A DNA stretch of 64,000 nt, taken from NCBI GenBank assembly GCA_949825045.1, contig OX463827.1:3866501-3930500 (forward strand), written 5' to 3'. Both the position numbers and the translations under genes were made by a program. Within the stretch, counting starts at the first letter, position 1. Each line of letters begins with the position of its first letter. The notes below the pieces were generated by a model. It searched no databases, was not told the DNA's origin, and saw only the letters and a list, made by a program, of their open reading frames with translations. Origin of the DNA: Argyresthia goedartella. Taxonomy: Eukaryota; Arthropoda; Insecta; Lepidoptera; Argyresthiidae. Below are positions 1 to 10,919 of this stretch, piece after piece.

Positions 1-161
1 GTTAGGCTAATAATACGAATGGGTTGAGTTTCTATTATATGGGAAGTTACTTAAGTTACACTCACGCCTCCATAAAATAATTCAGAAATCAAGAAGGCAA
101 ATTGTATGCAGAAACAGATGTAAAAACAAAAGATGTCGCAAAAACACTCAAATTTATTTTC

Positions 162-249
162 CGCATTCTAAACTCAAAATAGCAACTTCTATTCGTAACT
201 CGTTCGAATGGGCCTTTGCGGACTCGTAGGAAATCTACTATTATGACCA
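162..249 (-). repeat. Palindromic dispersed repeat, fragment
   Basis: On the minus strand this stretch matches blocks of the repeat at 25868-26053 (shared pieces include GTAGATTTCCTACG, CGAACGAGTTA and AAGTTGCTATTTTGAG), with the middle of the other copy missing. It is non-coding, and the short frame across it is an artefact of the repeat. Confidence 0.6.
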
Positions 250-876
250 CTTCCGCCGATTAAAAGAAAATCAGATGAAAGGGGGAAACAGATATGAAAG
301 AAAAGCCAAAAATAAATAATATAATCGCATTTATTGCACTGCAAAGAGACGAGCCTTGAGGAAAACGCTGGCCGAAAACTCAAAAGAAATGGGACTGTCA
401 CTCGCAGCCAGTTTTCCTATTTGGCAATTCGAAAATGGAATGCGTTTTGAAAATAGAATTTGGTTCGTTAGGCAGCGAACCGTTTTGGTGTTTAATTTGA
501 TGAGGGGCGCCGAATAATTTGAGAACGGGGTTTTATTTGACCCGTTCTGCCTTTGAGGGGTTATTATGCTTCCGGGCTTTACTGCTCTTATAATATAACA
601 AATGATGATTGAAATTGAAGAATGATTATGAGAACGGAAATTTTGAAGCTCTTTTTAGTGAAGCGGATTTATATTTTAACGAAAACAGATCTATAGGTAT
701 CAAAGCTTGTTTATTGTTTTTTTGCCTATTAAACTAAAACGCTAACTGGTTTAGGACCAAATTACATTTAATAGCTCTGTCTATGTGGGTATCTAATTAA
801 TAGTGACGTGGGTCTGTATTTTTAGGGGTAGCCAGACTACAATATCAAATGTATATTCCACGAATCATCAATGACA
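250..876. other. AT-rich spacer, nothing recognised
   Basis: No coding frame, RNA gene or repeat copy that I could match elsewhere in the window. Confidence 0.5.
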
Positions 877-990
877 AGCCTAAACATTAAAGTAAACATA
901 AACATAAACATTTATATACAGGCAGACACATTGCTTTTGGTCCCACACTAGGATACCCTGTGTCATGGGAACCAGAAGAAGCGAACAACA
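877..990 (-). mobile_element. SINE-B, 3' half
   Basis: The minus strand carries the SINE-B body (TTCCCATGACACAGGGTATC, then CTAGTGTGGGACC and AAGCAATGTG) ending in a short TTTATG tail. The tRNA-like head is missing. It matches the bodies at 5655, 37838, 53384 and 61857. Confidence 0.75.
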
Positions 991-1267
991 TATCATCAAT
1001 CCTTTTCCCTTACGGAGCGGCGCAGGCGCAGTTGTGGCTATGACAGTATACGCAACTGTAACTTTAGGGGTTATGCAGCATGTACACAAGCAAGTAGGCT
1101 ATAAGGCAGTCATATAGAACTTGTCTACTTCCATTGCCCCGTGTAAACGCGCCATTTAACTTCGTAACAGCGTCATAATTCAAGCAGCAAAAACTCATCT
1201 ACTTAACAACATAAATGCAGATTAGAACTAAATTTAGAGTTTTAACACGCCATTAACAATCTTACAA

Positions 1268-1330
1268 AATGTAGCCAGCTAGCGTATAAATGTAGCCAGC
1301 TAGCGTATAAATGTAGCCAGCTAGCGTATA
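1268..1330. repeat. Tandem repeat, three copies of 21 bp
   Basis: Three consecutive identical 21-bp units, each containing GTAGCCAGCTAGCGTATA. The core CCAGCTAGCG is partly palindromic. No flanking element explains it. Confidence 0.9.
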
Positions 1331-1769
1331 CATTCATGGTGCTTAATATCTTTTTGAGTAATTCAGTTTTCTTAATTTATTCTAAGATTTTAATCGGAAT
1401 TAATATTTTAGAAGAAAGTAGTTTATGTTGTACGACTTGAACTATACTAAAACAAGATTAAGACTTAGTTGGATAGATGACCCAAACCATCTTCAAGTCA
1501 TTCAGAAAACTACGGGGGGAGATGACTGACTGACTGACAACCACGTGACGTGGCATGACATGTATGACATGCTGAGTCACACTACACTCACAATACCACA
1601 TAGTGATCATCCTTACCGTACCTCAATGTTTGCTTGTATAATTTTATTATTTATTGATTGTTTTGTTTAACTTATTTTGTTGATTTATTTTTGTAGATTT
1701 TTTCTTTTTAAAGTTTGAGTTACAATTATGTATTTATGTGTGTACCATGTTGCAATGAATAAATTAATT

Positions 1770-1791
1770 TATCTATCTATCTATCTATCTA
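1770..1791 (+). repeat. (ATCT)n microsatellite, probable retroelement tail
   Basis: A run of ATCT units directly after GCAATGAATAAATTAATTT. An AATAAA-like signal followed by a short tandem tail is how several non-LTR elements end, so the upstream 1640-1769 may be a LINE or SINE 3' UTR. No coding remnant is visible. Confidence 0.6.
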
Positions 1792-1894
1792 CATATACCT
1801 GAAAAGGGCGACGATCGCATGTTCAACCAAATCGGAAATGAAAGGTTGCGTACCCAAAAGCACATGCAGTGCAAACTTGATCTTTGTCAGATTT

Positions 1895-2119
1895 ACGTCA
1901 CGCCACGTCACGTAGGTGTGAGTATGACGCGTGATAGGGAGCTAGCCCATCGCCGCAGGTATGGAGTAATGAAGGTTTCCTCACGATGCTTTCTATCACC
2001 GTTAGAACGTCCGTATAATGTACTTAAGATAAATTAATCTCATTGGTACATGGTCAAGATTCGAACCTGCATCTGTGTGAGAAGCAACCGTGAAACCCAT
2101 TAGACCACGGAACTCTTTT
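1895..2119 (-). mobile_element. SINE-C, near full length
   Basis: Read on the minus strand it begins GAGTTCCGTGGTCTAATGGG, has a B-box-like GGTTCGAATCTTG, and continues through TACTTAAG.. and GTTCTAACGGTGATAGAAAG to GCGGCGATGGGCTAG. The same order recurs at 3207, 37590 and 60217. The head is tRNA-derived, so Pol III transcription is inferred. Confidence 0.8.
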
Positions 2120-2700
2120 AATTTACTTTCTTACTATTCCACTTTTCAACCGACTTTACGAAGGAAGAGGTTCTCAATTCGACTGTTTTGTTTGTATGTT
2201 TGTTACGCGGTTATTCCGTCAATTATGAATTGATTTTGATGATTCTTGTTTTGATTGGTAGGTCATACTACAGAATTGGTCCCGAATAATTTTTATCATA
2301 ATTCATTTAGCGATTTTTGAAAAAATCAACGAAATTAAAAACTATACATACAGATGACGTTTTGGTTTGTGGTTCCGTGCAGCAAAAGTTTTGATGAGTA
2401 GTTTTCATGAACATAGACTTCATTCGCTTGGGAAAAAGAAATAGATTTTGAACTTGAAGTCGTTTTTTTTAAGTTTTTTAGCTTTCTGAATTATCCTATA
2501 TTAGCTTAAGGTTGCACAGTCGGTCGATTGAAATCACCTTTCTTTCCATCCAACCATGACCATATCATGAAATGGTCATGGTTGAATTAGAACTAAAAAT
2601 CTTTTGTTTTGACGTAAAAAATGGACCGCGATTTTCAATCTTATAACTTGGTTATAAAGTCCAAAACTTTTGTGGCCTTATTGGGTCACAAAACGGTTAA
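2120..2700. other. Spacer with a short palindrome
   Basis: AT-rich, with no coding frame. The only structure noted is the inverted repeat at 2552-2583. Confidence 0.5.
2552..2583. repeat. Inverted repeat, 11-bp arms
   Basis: AACCATGACCA and TGGTCATGGTT flank a 10-bp loop. The loop and right arm contain TCATGAAATGG, a motif that recurs at 3053-3103. Confidence 0.8.
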
Positions 2701-2704
2701 GTGG

Positions 2705-2765
2705 TTAGGGAAAAACACTGCGGTAGCTTAGGTAAATGCGAGCGCAGCGAAGCCCTCGAATAGTA
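2705..2765 (-). mobile_element. MITE-H, diverged fragment
   Basis: Holds ACTGCGGTAGCTTAGGT followed by a decayed GCGAAGC hairpin core, as in the fuller copies at 51540 and 52822. Confidence 0.55.
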
Positions 2766-2814
2766 TTCGTGTTAGTTTGATATGTATATCAGTTCAGTTC
2801 ACAAGCAATTTTTA

Positions 2815-2940
2815 AAATCAATCTGTGGGAGTTTCTACGCCCTTTCTTCTCCCACAGTGGTCCAATGTAGAGAAGTGGCAAAAAATGACGATTGCTAAGT
2901 ATGTGTAAATATCTACAGTAATAAAGAAATTTGGAATTTT
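2815..2940 (+). mobile_element. LINE-Z 3' UTR fragment
   Basis: Contains TCTGTGGGAGTTTCTACGCC, CCCACAGTGGTCCAATG and GTAATAAAG, the 3'-end block also present at 29105, 46985 (minus), 48586 (minus) and 54670. At 46985 and 40805 this block follows the C-terminal codons of a LINE reverse transcriptase, which is why I read it as a LINE 3' UTR. Confidence 0.7.
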
Positions 2941-3052
2941 GGAATTTTTTTAAAAATTTAAAGATTTATTCATAATACCACAAAAAGCACTAGAAAGTAC
3001 TGAATAAAAATACTTTTAAAAATACATGTTTCATCTAATTCAACCCATTCGT

Positions 3053-3103
3053 TCATGAAATGGTCGGCCAAGTCATGAAATGGTTGGCCATTTCATGAAA
3101 TGA
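3053..3103 (+). repeat. Three-fold TCATGAAATG motif
   Basis: TCATGAAATGG occurs three times within 51 bp (the last with a G-to-A change), spaced about 19-20 bp. A related copy lies in the palindrome at 2552-2583. Confidence 0.8.
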
Positions 3104-3206
3104 TCAATTCTACGACATATATATGTTTGTAATGTCGTTGTTTCTGATCCCCACTACACTATGTATCCTACAGTAGGACCAGAAGATGAGCCTGTTCATC
3201 AATGTT

Positions 3207-3390
3207 GAGCCCCGTGGTCCAGTGGTTCACGCTCGCTTCTCACGCCGGAGATGCGGGTACGAATCCGATGCTGATCTACCTACGAACGGGATAAGTCATT
3301 TATCTCAAGTACTTATAGCCGTTCTAACGGTGATGGAAAACACCGTGAGGAAACCTTCATATCTCTGCGGCGATGGAATGACTTGCTATG
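3207..3390 (+). mobile_element. SINE-C
   Basis: Starts GAGCCCCGTGGTCCAGTGG, has a diverged B box (GGGTACGAATCC), then TCTAACGGTGATGGAAAAC and CGTGAGGAAACCTTCATAT. The short open frame over it is incidental. Confidence 0.8.
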
Positions 3391-3479
3391 TATACCTAAG
3401 GTTCAATATCGCGTAGCAAACTGGACTCAAAAGAGCATGCCATTAGAGCACGTATGTTGCTACGTACCTAGGAAAATTA

Positions 3480-4700
3480 ATATCGTCCGATTTCTGAATA
3501 GAGAATTTCACTAATCAAATACTTAAGTATCGCTCTGTTACTGCAGATGTCACAAGAAAGAACGAGACATAACGATACATAAGTATTAACTTAGTGAATT
3601 GCTAAATTCTGAAACCGGCACTATGTCTACGATTGATGAAACTTCTTTTTTTACCCATAACGGACGGAACTGGTCAGAGGAGGCATTTGGGTTAGAGGTT
3701 GTTGGTGTGTGTGTGTGTGTTACCATTTTTCTGTAAAAGAACTGGACCAATTTTGATGTGATTTTTTGCATTAAAAGGCTACAATTTCAGTGCAAGTTCT
3801 TAGATATGTTTTACGGTCGTTAAGGACCAGGGGGCGCTGTAGCAGCTAGAACGGTTAACGGTTGAGGGCTTCTCAGAAATAATTTAGCCAGATGTTTATG
3901 TAATATTTAATATCTTTTTAAATATATGTTTTAATATCCAGAGTAACTGATATGATAACTTTCCGCAAAGAGGTTATATCACTACGAAAGGTATTTTTCG
4001 ATCATACAAGTAGTTTATTAGGTAAACAAAGAGTTTCGTTAATCTCTAAATCTAATAACTTTAAATTGACATTTATTAACATTTCACTTACTGGAATTTT
4101 TGACCATAATCCATTTTGAGAATCAAATTTCTACGAAAAGGCTAAGAAATTAATTACCGAGACTATACAATGAGATTGTTTGATGTGTGCCGCCGCACAA
4201 TATTTATTCCGAAGTACAATGCTAGATCCTATCAAACAAAATAATTTAATTCCCGGAGCACTCGAATGGAAATGGAATAATGTAATTAGTTAACTATTAT
4301 TCGAAATATGAGATTTCCATCTTGCTCCCTTCTCGGGTCGGGTGTAAATATGTCATCGGCGTGTGTTACCGCCTAATTGTTATTATTATTGCCAGATGGC
4401 TGACAGAGTTAACCCTTAATTGGACTGAAGAATACATCCCACCAGATTTTCAACCTTATTGGCTTGGTATTAAATGTGATATACAATGAAAAGTCTGTGC
4501 TCGGAACCAAAAGAAGTCATCGATTCCGTAATCAATTTTGGTCGCGACGTAAGAGTAGTTTTTGAATGCACCTTTCAAAACATCATTTTTGACGGATAGA
4601 AAAAAAAGTATGGTTTTGCGGCTCTCAGCAAATAAGATACTAACTTGAGATACGTCTCAAGGTGGCAGATGCCTGAACTTTATATAAAATTGTAAATAAC
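3480..4700. other. AT-rich spacer
   Basis: No gene seen. A (GT)n run lies at about 3706-3719. A GGGGGCGCTGTAGCAGC stretch near 3829 is locally GC-rich but has no match in the window. Confidence 0.5.
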
Positions 4701-4701
4701 G

Positions 4702-4985
4702 TTACCGCCTGTCCAGTCTTATTACAAAGTGTAGGATTTCGTGTGCCTTACCCTCGTCTTAGAAATAGAAAATACCTCTTAGTAGTTCCTTCAAGTAGTA
4801 CTAATTATACTGGTAAATCGTTTTTCCGTAGAACCTCTAAAGTTTATAATGAAAGCTTTGCTGATTTAGATCTGTTTAATATGTCTCTAAATGTGTTTAA
4901 GCAAAGAGCCACTAACATTTTAAATATTGATGGTTTATGTAAGTACTTAGGTAGATTTATTTTGTATTGTGCATTTTTTATGTAA
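4702..4985 (+). pseudogene. C-terminal end of a LINE ORF2
   Basis: About 90 codons are open from near 4702 to the stop at 4985 without an initiating ATG. The pattern (LLQSVGFRVPYPRLRNRKYL, VPSSSTNYTGKSFF, then a hydrophobic VFKQRATNIL near the end) resembles the region after the RT domain in Jockey/CR1-type LINE ORF2 proteins, where 'LR.. L..VP...T' precedes the final helix. No RT or endonuclease motifs lie upstream, so this is a 5'-truncated dead insertion. Clade assignment is uncertain. Confidence 0.55.
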
Positions 4986-4989
4986 AATT

Positions 4990-5590
4990 CAAATGCTGAA
5001 AATTAGTAAAAAATCAAATTGTACTTTTAATTAATCGAAACTGTACGTTTATTTTAACACCATAACTTTAACGATTTCTTAAGTAATGTTGATCCGCCAT
5101 CCTGGCGCGAGAATTTTTTCGCTGAGATTCGTTTCTGCGGCTGGTCGAAACGTATTGAACCATATTTCGGGTATCGGTAAACGGATATCCACACTGGTCT
5201 TGTGAGAGATTCCGGTAACTGTCCGGGCTGATGCGCCTACCATCGCGTCTGAATGAGCTCCGCGGGGGGAGGCACGTTTGTTAAAATAAGAAGGAATATT
5301 GAGTTATCTTGCTGGCACGAGTGCTGTTGGAAACGACATCTTCAGGAAAACCCCTGGTGCACGCACCTGGGTACTGCGGATGCAGCTCAAAGGAAGCTGT
5401 CGGTGACGCTGCACCAGTAAGGTCGCTAGCAAGGCACCGTGATAGTATTTAAGGACAAAGCGCGGTATATCGCCGTCAGTTAGAGACATTCACGGCGGTG
5501 AGCCAGATCTTCAGATTTCTAAGGGCCTGCAATGAGTATTGACGCCCTGGGAGTCTGCATGCTCAGGCCCAATTAAGGGTTAATAGTTTA
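4990..5590. other. Mixed segment, possibly an old repeat
   Basis: From about 5090 the composition is more GC-rich than the surroundings, but the frames are short and I recognise no domain. It ends at a SINE-C 3' piece. It could be decayed transposon UTR. Confidence 0.35.
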
Positions 5591-5860
5591 CTAGATATGA
5601 GCATACCGTAGTTCAACTGTGCCTCTGCCATCCCGTACGGGAAAAGGTGTGACGCTATGTGTGTGCTGTGCTTCCCAAACGAGAGGTCCCGGTTTCGAAT
5701 CCAGGCTGTGGAGGAAGAAAAAACAATCCCCAGATCTTGGATGTTTACATGTTTGTTACGTCACTGTTTTTATATCCTAGTGTGGGGCCAGAAGCAATGT
5801 ATGTGCCTGTACGTAAATGTTATGTATATATTATGTTATGTTTGGTAGTAACCTTTGCAA
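5590..5860 (+). mobile_element. SINE-C 3' end joined to SINE-B
   Basis: CTGCCATCCCGTACGGGAAA with GTGTGACGCTATG is the SINE-C 3' end. It runs directly into SINE-B (GAGAGGTCCCGGTTTCGAAT, then CAGATCTTGGATGTTTACAT and CTAGTGTGGGGCCAGAAGC). The same junction type occurs near 37838, so composite insertion may be a habit of these families. Confidence 0.7.
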
Positions 5861-5892
5861 CATCTCAAGGCGACATGTTGAAATTACACTAA

Positions 5893-6935
5893 AATTAAGA
5901 ATTAGGATTTTTTTGTTTTAATTTTGCTTAGTGACCCTGGTTTTCTTTGTTTTCGTTAGTAAAAAGTTAGCAAATTTTGAGGATACAGATCTAAAAAGGA
6001 AGTGAAATCGGTGACAAGTTTCTAGTTTATCTCCTGACAGAAATTAAGATTATGTTTCCTACAGTCGACACTAACAATACAAAGTGCGGTTGATGCAATC
6101 TATTAAATTATCTAATATCACAAAGCACCCTCACTTCTCCTGTCACGCATCAAGTAAAGAGTTTTAAACGGATAATATAAATATAAATGTGATACACAAT
6201 TCAACAATGGAGCTATAGAAATGTCGTTGAAGACATCCCTACCTTTTTTTTCTTTGGCGCATGACAGCAAAATAATTGGAAGTAAAGATTCAAATTTGAG
6301 CACATTGATCATTTAATTGAAATTATCACGTTTACGTGAGACATTAGGTTACCATATTACCCAACTTTTATTGTGTCCTCCACACATATTAATATATACC
6401 GCATTCAACATGCGCCAAAGGAAAAAAGTAGAAAGTATCCTAAATTAATAGCCATGTTACCAAAAAACGGTTGAGCGTATTAAATATTTACGTTTATGGC
6501 ATCCGATTGTAATATTTACATTAACCAAACTAAATTCCAGTTCAGTTAAAGTTATGCGGATATTAACTCGGATCGCATATCACAAAAGTTGCGGACGCAA
6601 TTTCGTGTATTTGTTCAATTGTTTTATGGAATTTAAATGGACATGGTTTTCTCTTATCTGTGATAAATATGGATCAAGCACATTGTCCAGTTTAGATTAT
6701 TATTATTTAATTACTAAACAGAGGTAACATTCTTAAATATATCATTTACATCACAAAAAAGGAGGCATTCATGTGTACAAGGTAAAGTTAGTATTTATTT
6801 TCATAGTACACGAGGATTAGTGGGTATATGGTCATTTCACAATCGATCGATTATAGCACTTGAAGCGCCCGTGGCTTAACATTATTCGCACATCGGAAAC
6901 GATCGGCTAGCGACATCTGGCCGAGACGTGCACTC
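5893..6935. other. AT-rich spacer
   Basis: No coding frame or repeat copy was identified. Confidence 0.5.
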
Positions 6936-6937
6936 AA

Positions 6938-7745
6938 AGTTCTTTATTACTGTAGATATTTTCATACACTTAGAAAACGTCATTTTTTGCCTCTTCTCTA
7001 CATTGGACCAATGTGGGAGAGGAAGGGCGTAAAAACTACCACAGATTGATTTTTAGATCTCTTTTAAAAATTGGTTGTGCTTAACTAATACAATTATTAA
7101 AAATGTAATTATTATAATTAATAACCAATAATAAATGATTAAAAAAATATTAACGACAAGGTCCGTGTTGAGCTTGATTACCCCATACAGTCCCATCATT
7201 TAAGTAATCTTGATCATTGTAATATCCCTTTTTCGACAAAGTCGCTTTAACATGTTTTTAGGGTTCCGTACCCGAAGGGTTCCAAACGGGACCCTAATAC
7301 TAAGACTCCGCTGTCCGTCCGTCCGTCTGTCACCAGGCTGTATCTCACGAACCGTGATAGTTAGACAGTTGAAATTTTCACAGATGATGTATTTATGTTG
7401 CCGCTATAACAACAAATACTAAAAAAACAGGATAAAAGAAATATTTAAGGGGGCTCCCATACAACAATTCTTTCAATACCACATACAAACTTATGGATGC
7501 ACCTGGTTACGTACATGGAGTGTGAAAGTAACCGCACCAATAACTTTGTAAACAATATTTTGCTGTGTAAAATCCAAACTATTCACTCCACACCATCGCT
7601 TCCATTGAACGGTGGTACGGAACCCTTCGTGCGCGATTTAGACTCGCACTTGACCGGTTTTTATTTTAACTGCTCAAATGGCAATTTCAAAGGGGTATCT
7701 TGAGTGCACTGACCCTTGAAAGAATTGCTAACCTTCGCGAGTCTA
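6938..7745 (-). mobile_element. LINE-Z 3' end, split by MITE-W
   Basis: On the minus strand this is the LINE-Z 3' region (C-terminal codons plus UTR), colinear with 46985-47475. The sequence is continuous except for MITE-W at 7254-7667, inserted after CTTTAACATG; it resumes at TGCTCAAATGGCAATTTCAA. The element is 5'-truncated and non-coding now. Confidence 0.75.
7254..7667 (+). mobile_element. MITE-W, full-length copy
   Basis: Begins AGGGTTCCGTACCCGAAGGG and continues through a GTCCGTCCGTCTGTCACC run and TCACAGATGATGTATTTATG to a GGTACGGAACCC block and GACTCGCACTTGACCGG. The start and the GGTACGGAACCCTT near the end are inverted relative to each other. It sits in LINE-Z and is flanked by TTTTTA on both sides, a possible 6-bp target duplication. 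Confidence 0.75.
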
Positions 7746-7747
7746 TG

Positions 7748-8015
7748 GAGCACTGGATGGGTGTCCGTTCTGTGTGGTATTCGTTTTGGACGCTTCCGTG
7801 TTCTTGGCTACTATGGCTACTCGGTGGTAGTGGTCGTTAAGCAGTGTTAGAGGCAGTAGTAGGGCAACTTGAAAACTTTTGATAGTCAGGTTGGCCACGA
7901 CACCCCTCGATCAACCCGCACTGAGCCAGCATGGTGGAGTATGGCTCAATCTTACTCGTTACCCGGTAAAGACCGGTGACCCTCGTGGGGACATCAACGG
8001 CCTACATATACATTT
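7748..8015 (+). mobile_element. SINE-E body
   Basis: Matches the minus strand of 24205-24500 throughout: ACTGGATGGGTG, GGACGCTTCCGTGTT, CTCGGTGGTAGT, ACCCCTCGATCAACC, GAGTATGGCTCAATCTTACT and ACCCTCG.GGGGAC. It is a headless copy. Confidence 0.7.
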
Positions 8016-8183
8016 ATACTTTATATAGTTTAGTTTGACGAGTATACAGTAACTCTCTTCCCCTCTCTGACATCTGGAAATATCTATCGCAATGCCCGTC
8101 AAATTGATGTTTTGACGCTAACTTACTTTTGACCAGCAGGAATAATTAACGCGTCAAAAAATTATGCGATTCGAACTGTCAAT

Positions 8184-10395
8184 TGTAATGGTACACGAGA
8201 GTCGGTACATTAGATACTTCATTCTACGTGATAGAGGGCTAGCCCAACGCCGCGCTGTTTTGAATACGAGAATCGGTTCAGATAACGTTTGAGGGTTTTG
8301 CATAGCTTACTGGCAAAGTTCGCAAAAAAAAGATGCGTGGGTTGATTCGTGGAAGTTTTCAGGCCAAGTTTTTTTTGTCGCATTCCTGCGAGATGTGTAG
8401 AGATGAGAGCCGATTTGGCTGCGCGTTGAATAAAATTATGAATAACTAAATAATGAAAGGTTATTATGGAACGATACGGAGAAAGCTATTATGTAGATTG
8501 CAAATATACAATTGCGATTGAGGTATGAGATGGAGGGTCTGACACCTCTATTCTGAATATCATACTAGTGGTCTTTTGCTACGCGCACCTAGCGGTCGGG
8601 TAATGCTTAATTAATCGCAACAAGCTTTTATTGGTCAGCGATCAACAGATTCTGTGTATCGGCAGTACCAAATGATTTGAGTGATAACCTACGGTTGATC
8701 ATAGTGAATATGCGTACACACAATTTGTAGAACGGCGGATCTGCATGGCATGGTTGAAATTGGACCCTGTGTAGTTAGTGATAAGAAGCTTCGCTTGGGC
8801 AGAGCGTATTTGCAAAGGACGCATGTGAGGCGTATAAATACCAGAGTCTGAGAGGGGAGAGGATTCAGTCTCTGCGTCTAGCCGCTGTGACAGTCGTCTT
8901 CACGAGTTCTAAACAGTTTTTGTCTGCCGTGTTACGCGTCAGAACTATACGAATTTGTGATTGTGAAGTTTCAGTGGGTTTTCGTGAGTGTCTGAAGCGC
9001 CGAGATATACCTCGGTTCCTAACCTTTATATAAACCTACCCCAAATTCCAAAACTATCCTTGGGTCGTTAGGAAAGAACTTTTAAGTCAATGTATCTGAG
9101 TCTGAGTCTGGGCTTGGAGCGACCCTAAATTCCTTTTTCCTTCACCATAGGGTTCCTGGATTGGCTCTTAGGATATTCGCGGGCTAATCCTCTCCTCATT
9201 CCTTAGAATAGCGAGTTTTGTAATTCCCACACACACAGTCGTTAAACATTCAAGCACATTCAAATCAAACTCAACCATTTTCGAGTGGTGTCGATAATGG
9301 ACGTGGTATAACACTAGGTTTTTAGACTAGGCTAGACAGGAGTTTAGTTGCGGCTAAACCTAGGTTGTCAGGGCATAGGGAGACTGTTTGATCGATGAGG
9401 TTCCGCGGATGGAAATAACAAATTCAGAACAAAGTTAAACCGGTGTCAACACAGTTAACATGTACTGTTGATATTTTGACATTTGAGTGTTGTCGGGGAC
9501 GCGCGAAGAGATCAATTTACAGTCTAAAGTTCATTGTTTAGGTCCGGGTAGGTGTTTTGCATTGCCTTGGGTCAGATTGGATTCAAGTTGCATTTTTAAA
9601 TTAAATGTAAATTTCGCTGGATATCTAATGTGTAAGTTGAGTCGGTATATATGATTTGGCTCAGCCCAGGACGTGCTGCGGCTAGTGGAATTCATAGTTC
9701 GGTATTTATCGAATTATGCACTTCGCTATGGTGTGGGTTAGATATCCTAAAACAATAATGCTTGCGTTTCGATAACATCCAGCTCAAATTGCGCAGAGTT
9801 GAAGGTTTCAAAACGTTACGGACCTTTTGAGGTAACCGCTAGTTCAGAACCCATTTCGGAACTCAAATCGCAATTGTGTAAACCGGTCTTTTCGGATCGT
9901 TATTGCCGTGAACAAAATATATAATTGGAACCACCACAAGCCGCTACGAGCGAGCACATGAAATATAATTGAGTACTCACGTCGTAAAACTACGACGGAT
10001 ATCTATACTATAACTGTGATCGATCACTAAAACTAAAACTAAAATTACAACAAAAGATGTTCCAATGCGCTCATATATACAAAAACCAGATGGTGCCATC
10101 ACATAAAATATAACAACGATCGTTTTGGCGCAATACACCGCTGACTGATGCGAATTACCGGCTCGCGGACATATATGCTTTCTCTGTCTAACTTGAAACT
10201 GTAACTTTCCGAACCAAGCTTCGTTCGACTATTGTACGCCTAACAGATTTCTCGATGAACGAGAAATTCAGACTTATCATTCTTACTTACAAATCTTACA
10301 GCTGAATCGGGTCCTCTCATTTTTGGGATAGATAGAATAGACGATCATAGCTACTGTTAGCGGCGGCTCAGACCTGTGCCCTGGGGCCCGCTACA
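8184..10395 (+). repeat. 5' LTR, 2212 bp
   Basis: Matched base by base over long stretches to 15750-17247 plus 20912-21621. I noted only T8964/C, a 5-nt indel (GATCG near 9895) and A9958/G, until the last ~27 bp, which differ more. This is long for a gypsy-type LTR. It includes a TATA/Inr promoter at 8833-8870 and no open frame of note. Confidence 0.92.
8833..8870 (+). promoter_or_regulatory. LTR promoter: TATA box and initiator
   Basis: TATAAATA at 8833-8840 is followed by the arthropod-type initiator TCAGTC at 8865-8870. The A at 8867 would be the start site, with the TATA box at -34 to -27. AGTCG, fitting the downstream-element pattern, lies at 8892, about two bases from the canonical position. 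Inferred genomic RNA start: U3 about 683 bp, R plus U5 about 1.5 kb. Confidence 0.7.
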
Positions 10396-10633
10396 GATTT
10401 TTGTTGCCGAGACCGAAGGATATCCTAGATAGTCTGATACCTAGATATTCCTAGATATTCTAAAAGAATCAAGGTCTAACGCGTTACTTTTAAAAATAAC
10501 ACAACGTAGAAACGATTTTAAACAGTTCAGTTTGTAAATAAGAAATAAGCAAAAAAAGGGCATTGTTTTCAGACGAGCTACGACTAGGAAAAAAAAACGT
10601 TAGTCGGGTAGCACGAGACGATAGCACGGGTTG

Positions 10634-10899
10634 ACGACCCGAATGGCCGAGTCGGTAGTGACGCTGCCTACGAAACCGGGGGTCCCGGGTTCGAATCCCG
10701 GTGGGGCAAATGTTTGTTTGATGAGAGCGGTTGTTTGTACCCTAGTCATGGTTGTCTATCTATCTAATTATAATATTTCTCTATATAGGTATATATAACG
10801 TTGTCTGGTACCCAAGATACAGGGAATCCTGGTTTGGGGCTAGATCAATGTGTAAAGGGTGTCCAAGGTATTATTATTATTAATATTATTATTATTATT
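10634..10899 (+). mobile_element. SINE-A inside the retroelement leader
   Basis: Begins GACCCGAATGGCCGAGTCGG (A-box region), has a B box GGTTCGAATCC, the body ACCCTAGTCATGGTTGT, GTTGTCTGGTACCCAAGATA and GGGGCTAGATCAATGTGT, and an ATT-rich tail. The same element occurs at 28355, 28786 (minus), 31072 (minus) and 55148. It lies between the 5' LTR and the gag ATG (10920), in the sense orientation. No target duplication was visible to me. Confidence 0.88.
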
Positions 10900-10919
10900 C
10901 ACTTTCACACACAAGTGAA

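Noticed and set aside
1268..1330. CRISPR-like array
   Set aside because: Direct tandem repeats with no spacers in an insect-like genome.
5304..5489. Minus-strand 61-codon frame in a GC-richer segment
   Set aside because: No recognised motif, no neighbouring frame, no repeat support.
10650..10710. tRNA genes at SINE heads (also at 28355, 53279, 53384, 59050, 61547)
   Set aside because: A- and B-box-like parts are present, but each is followed by a repeated SINE body and tail, and the cloverleaf does not close; tRNA-derived SINEs.
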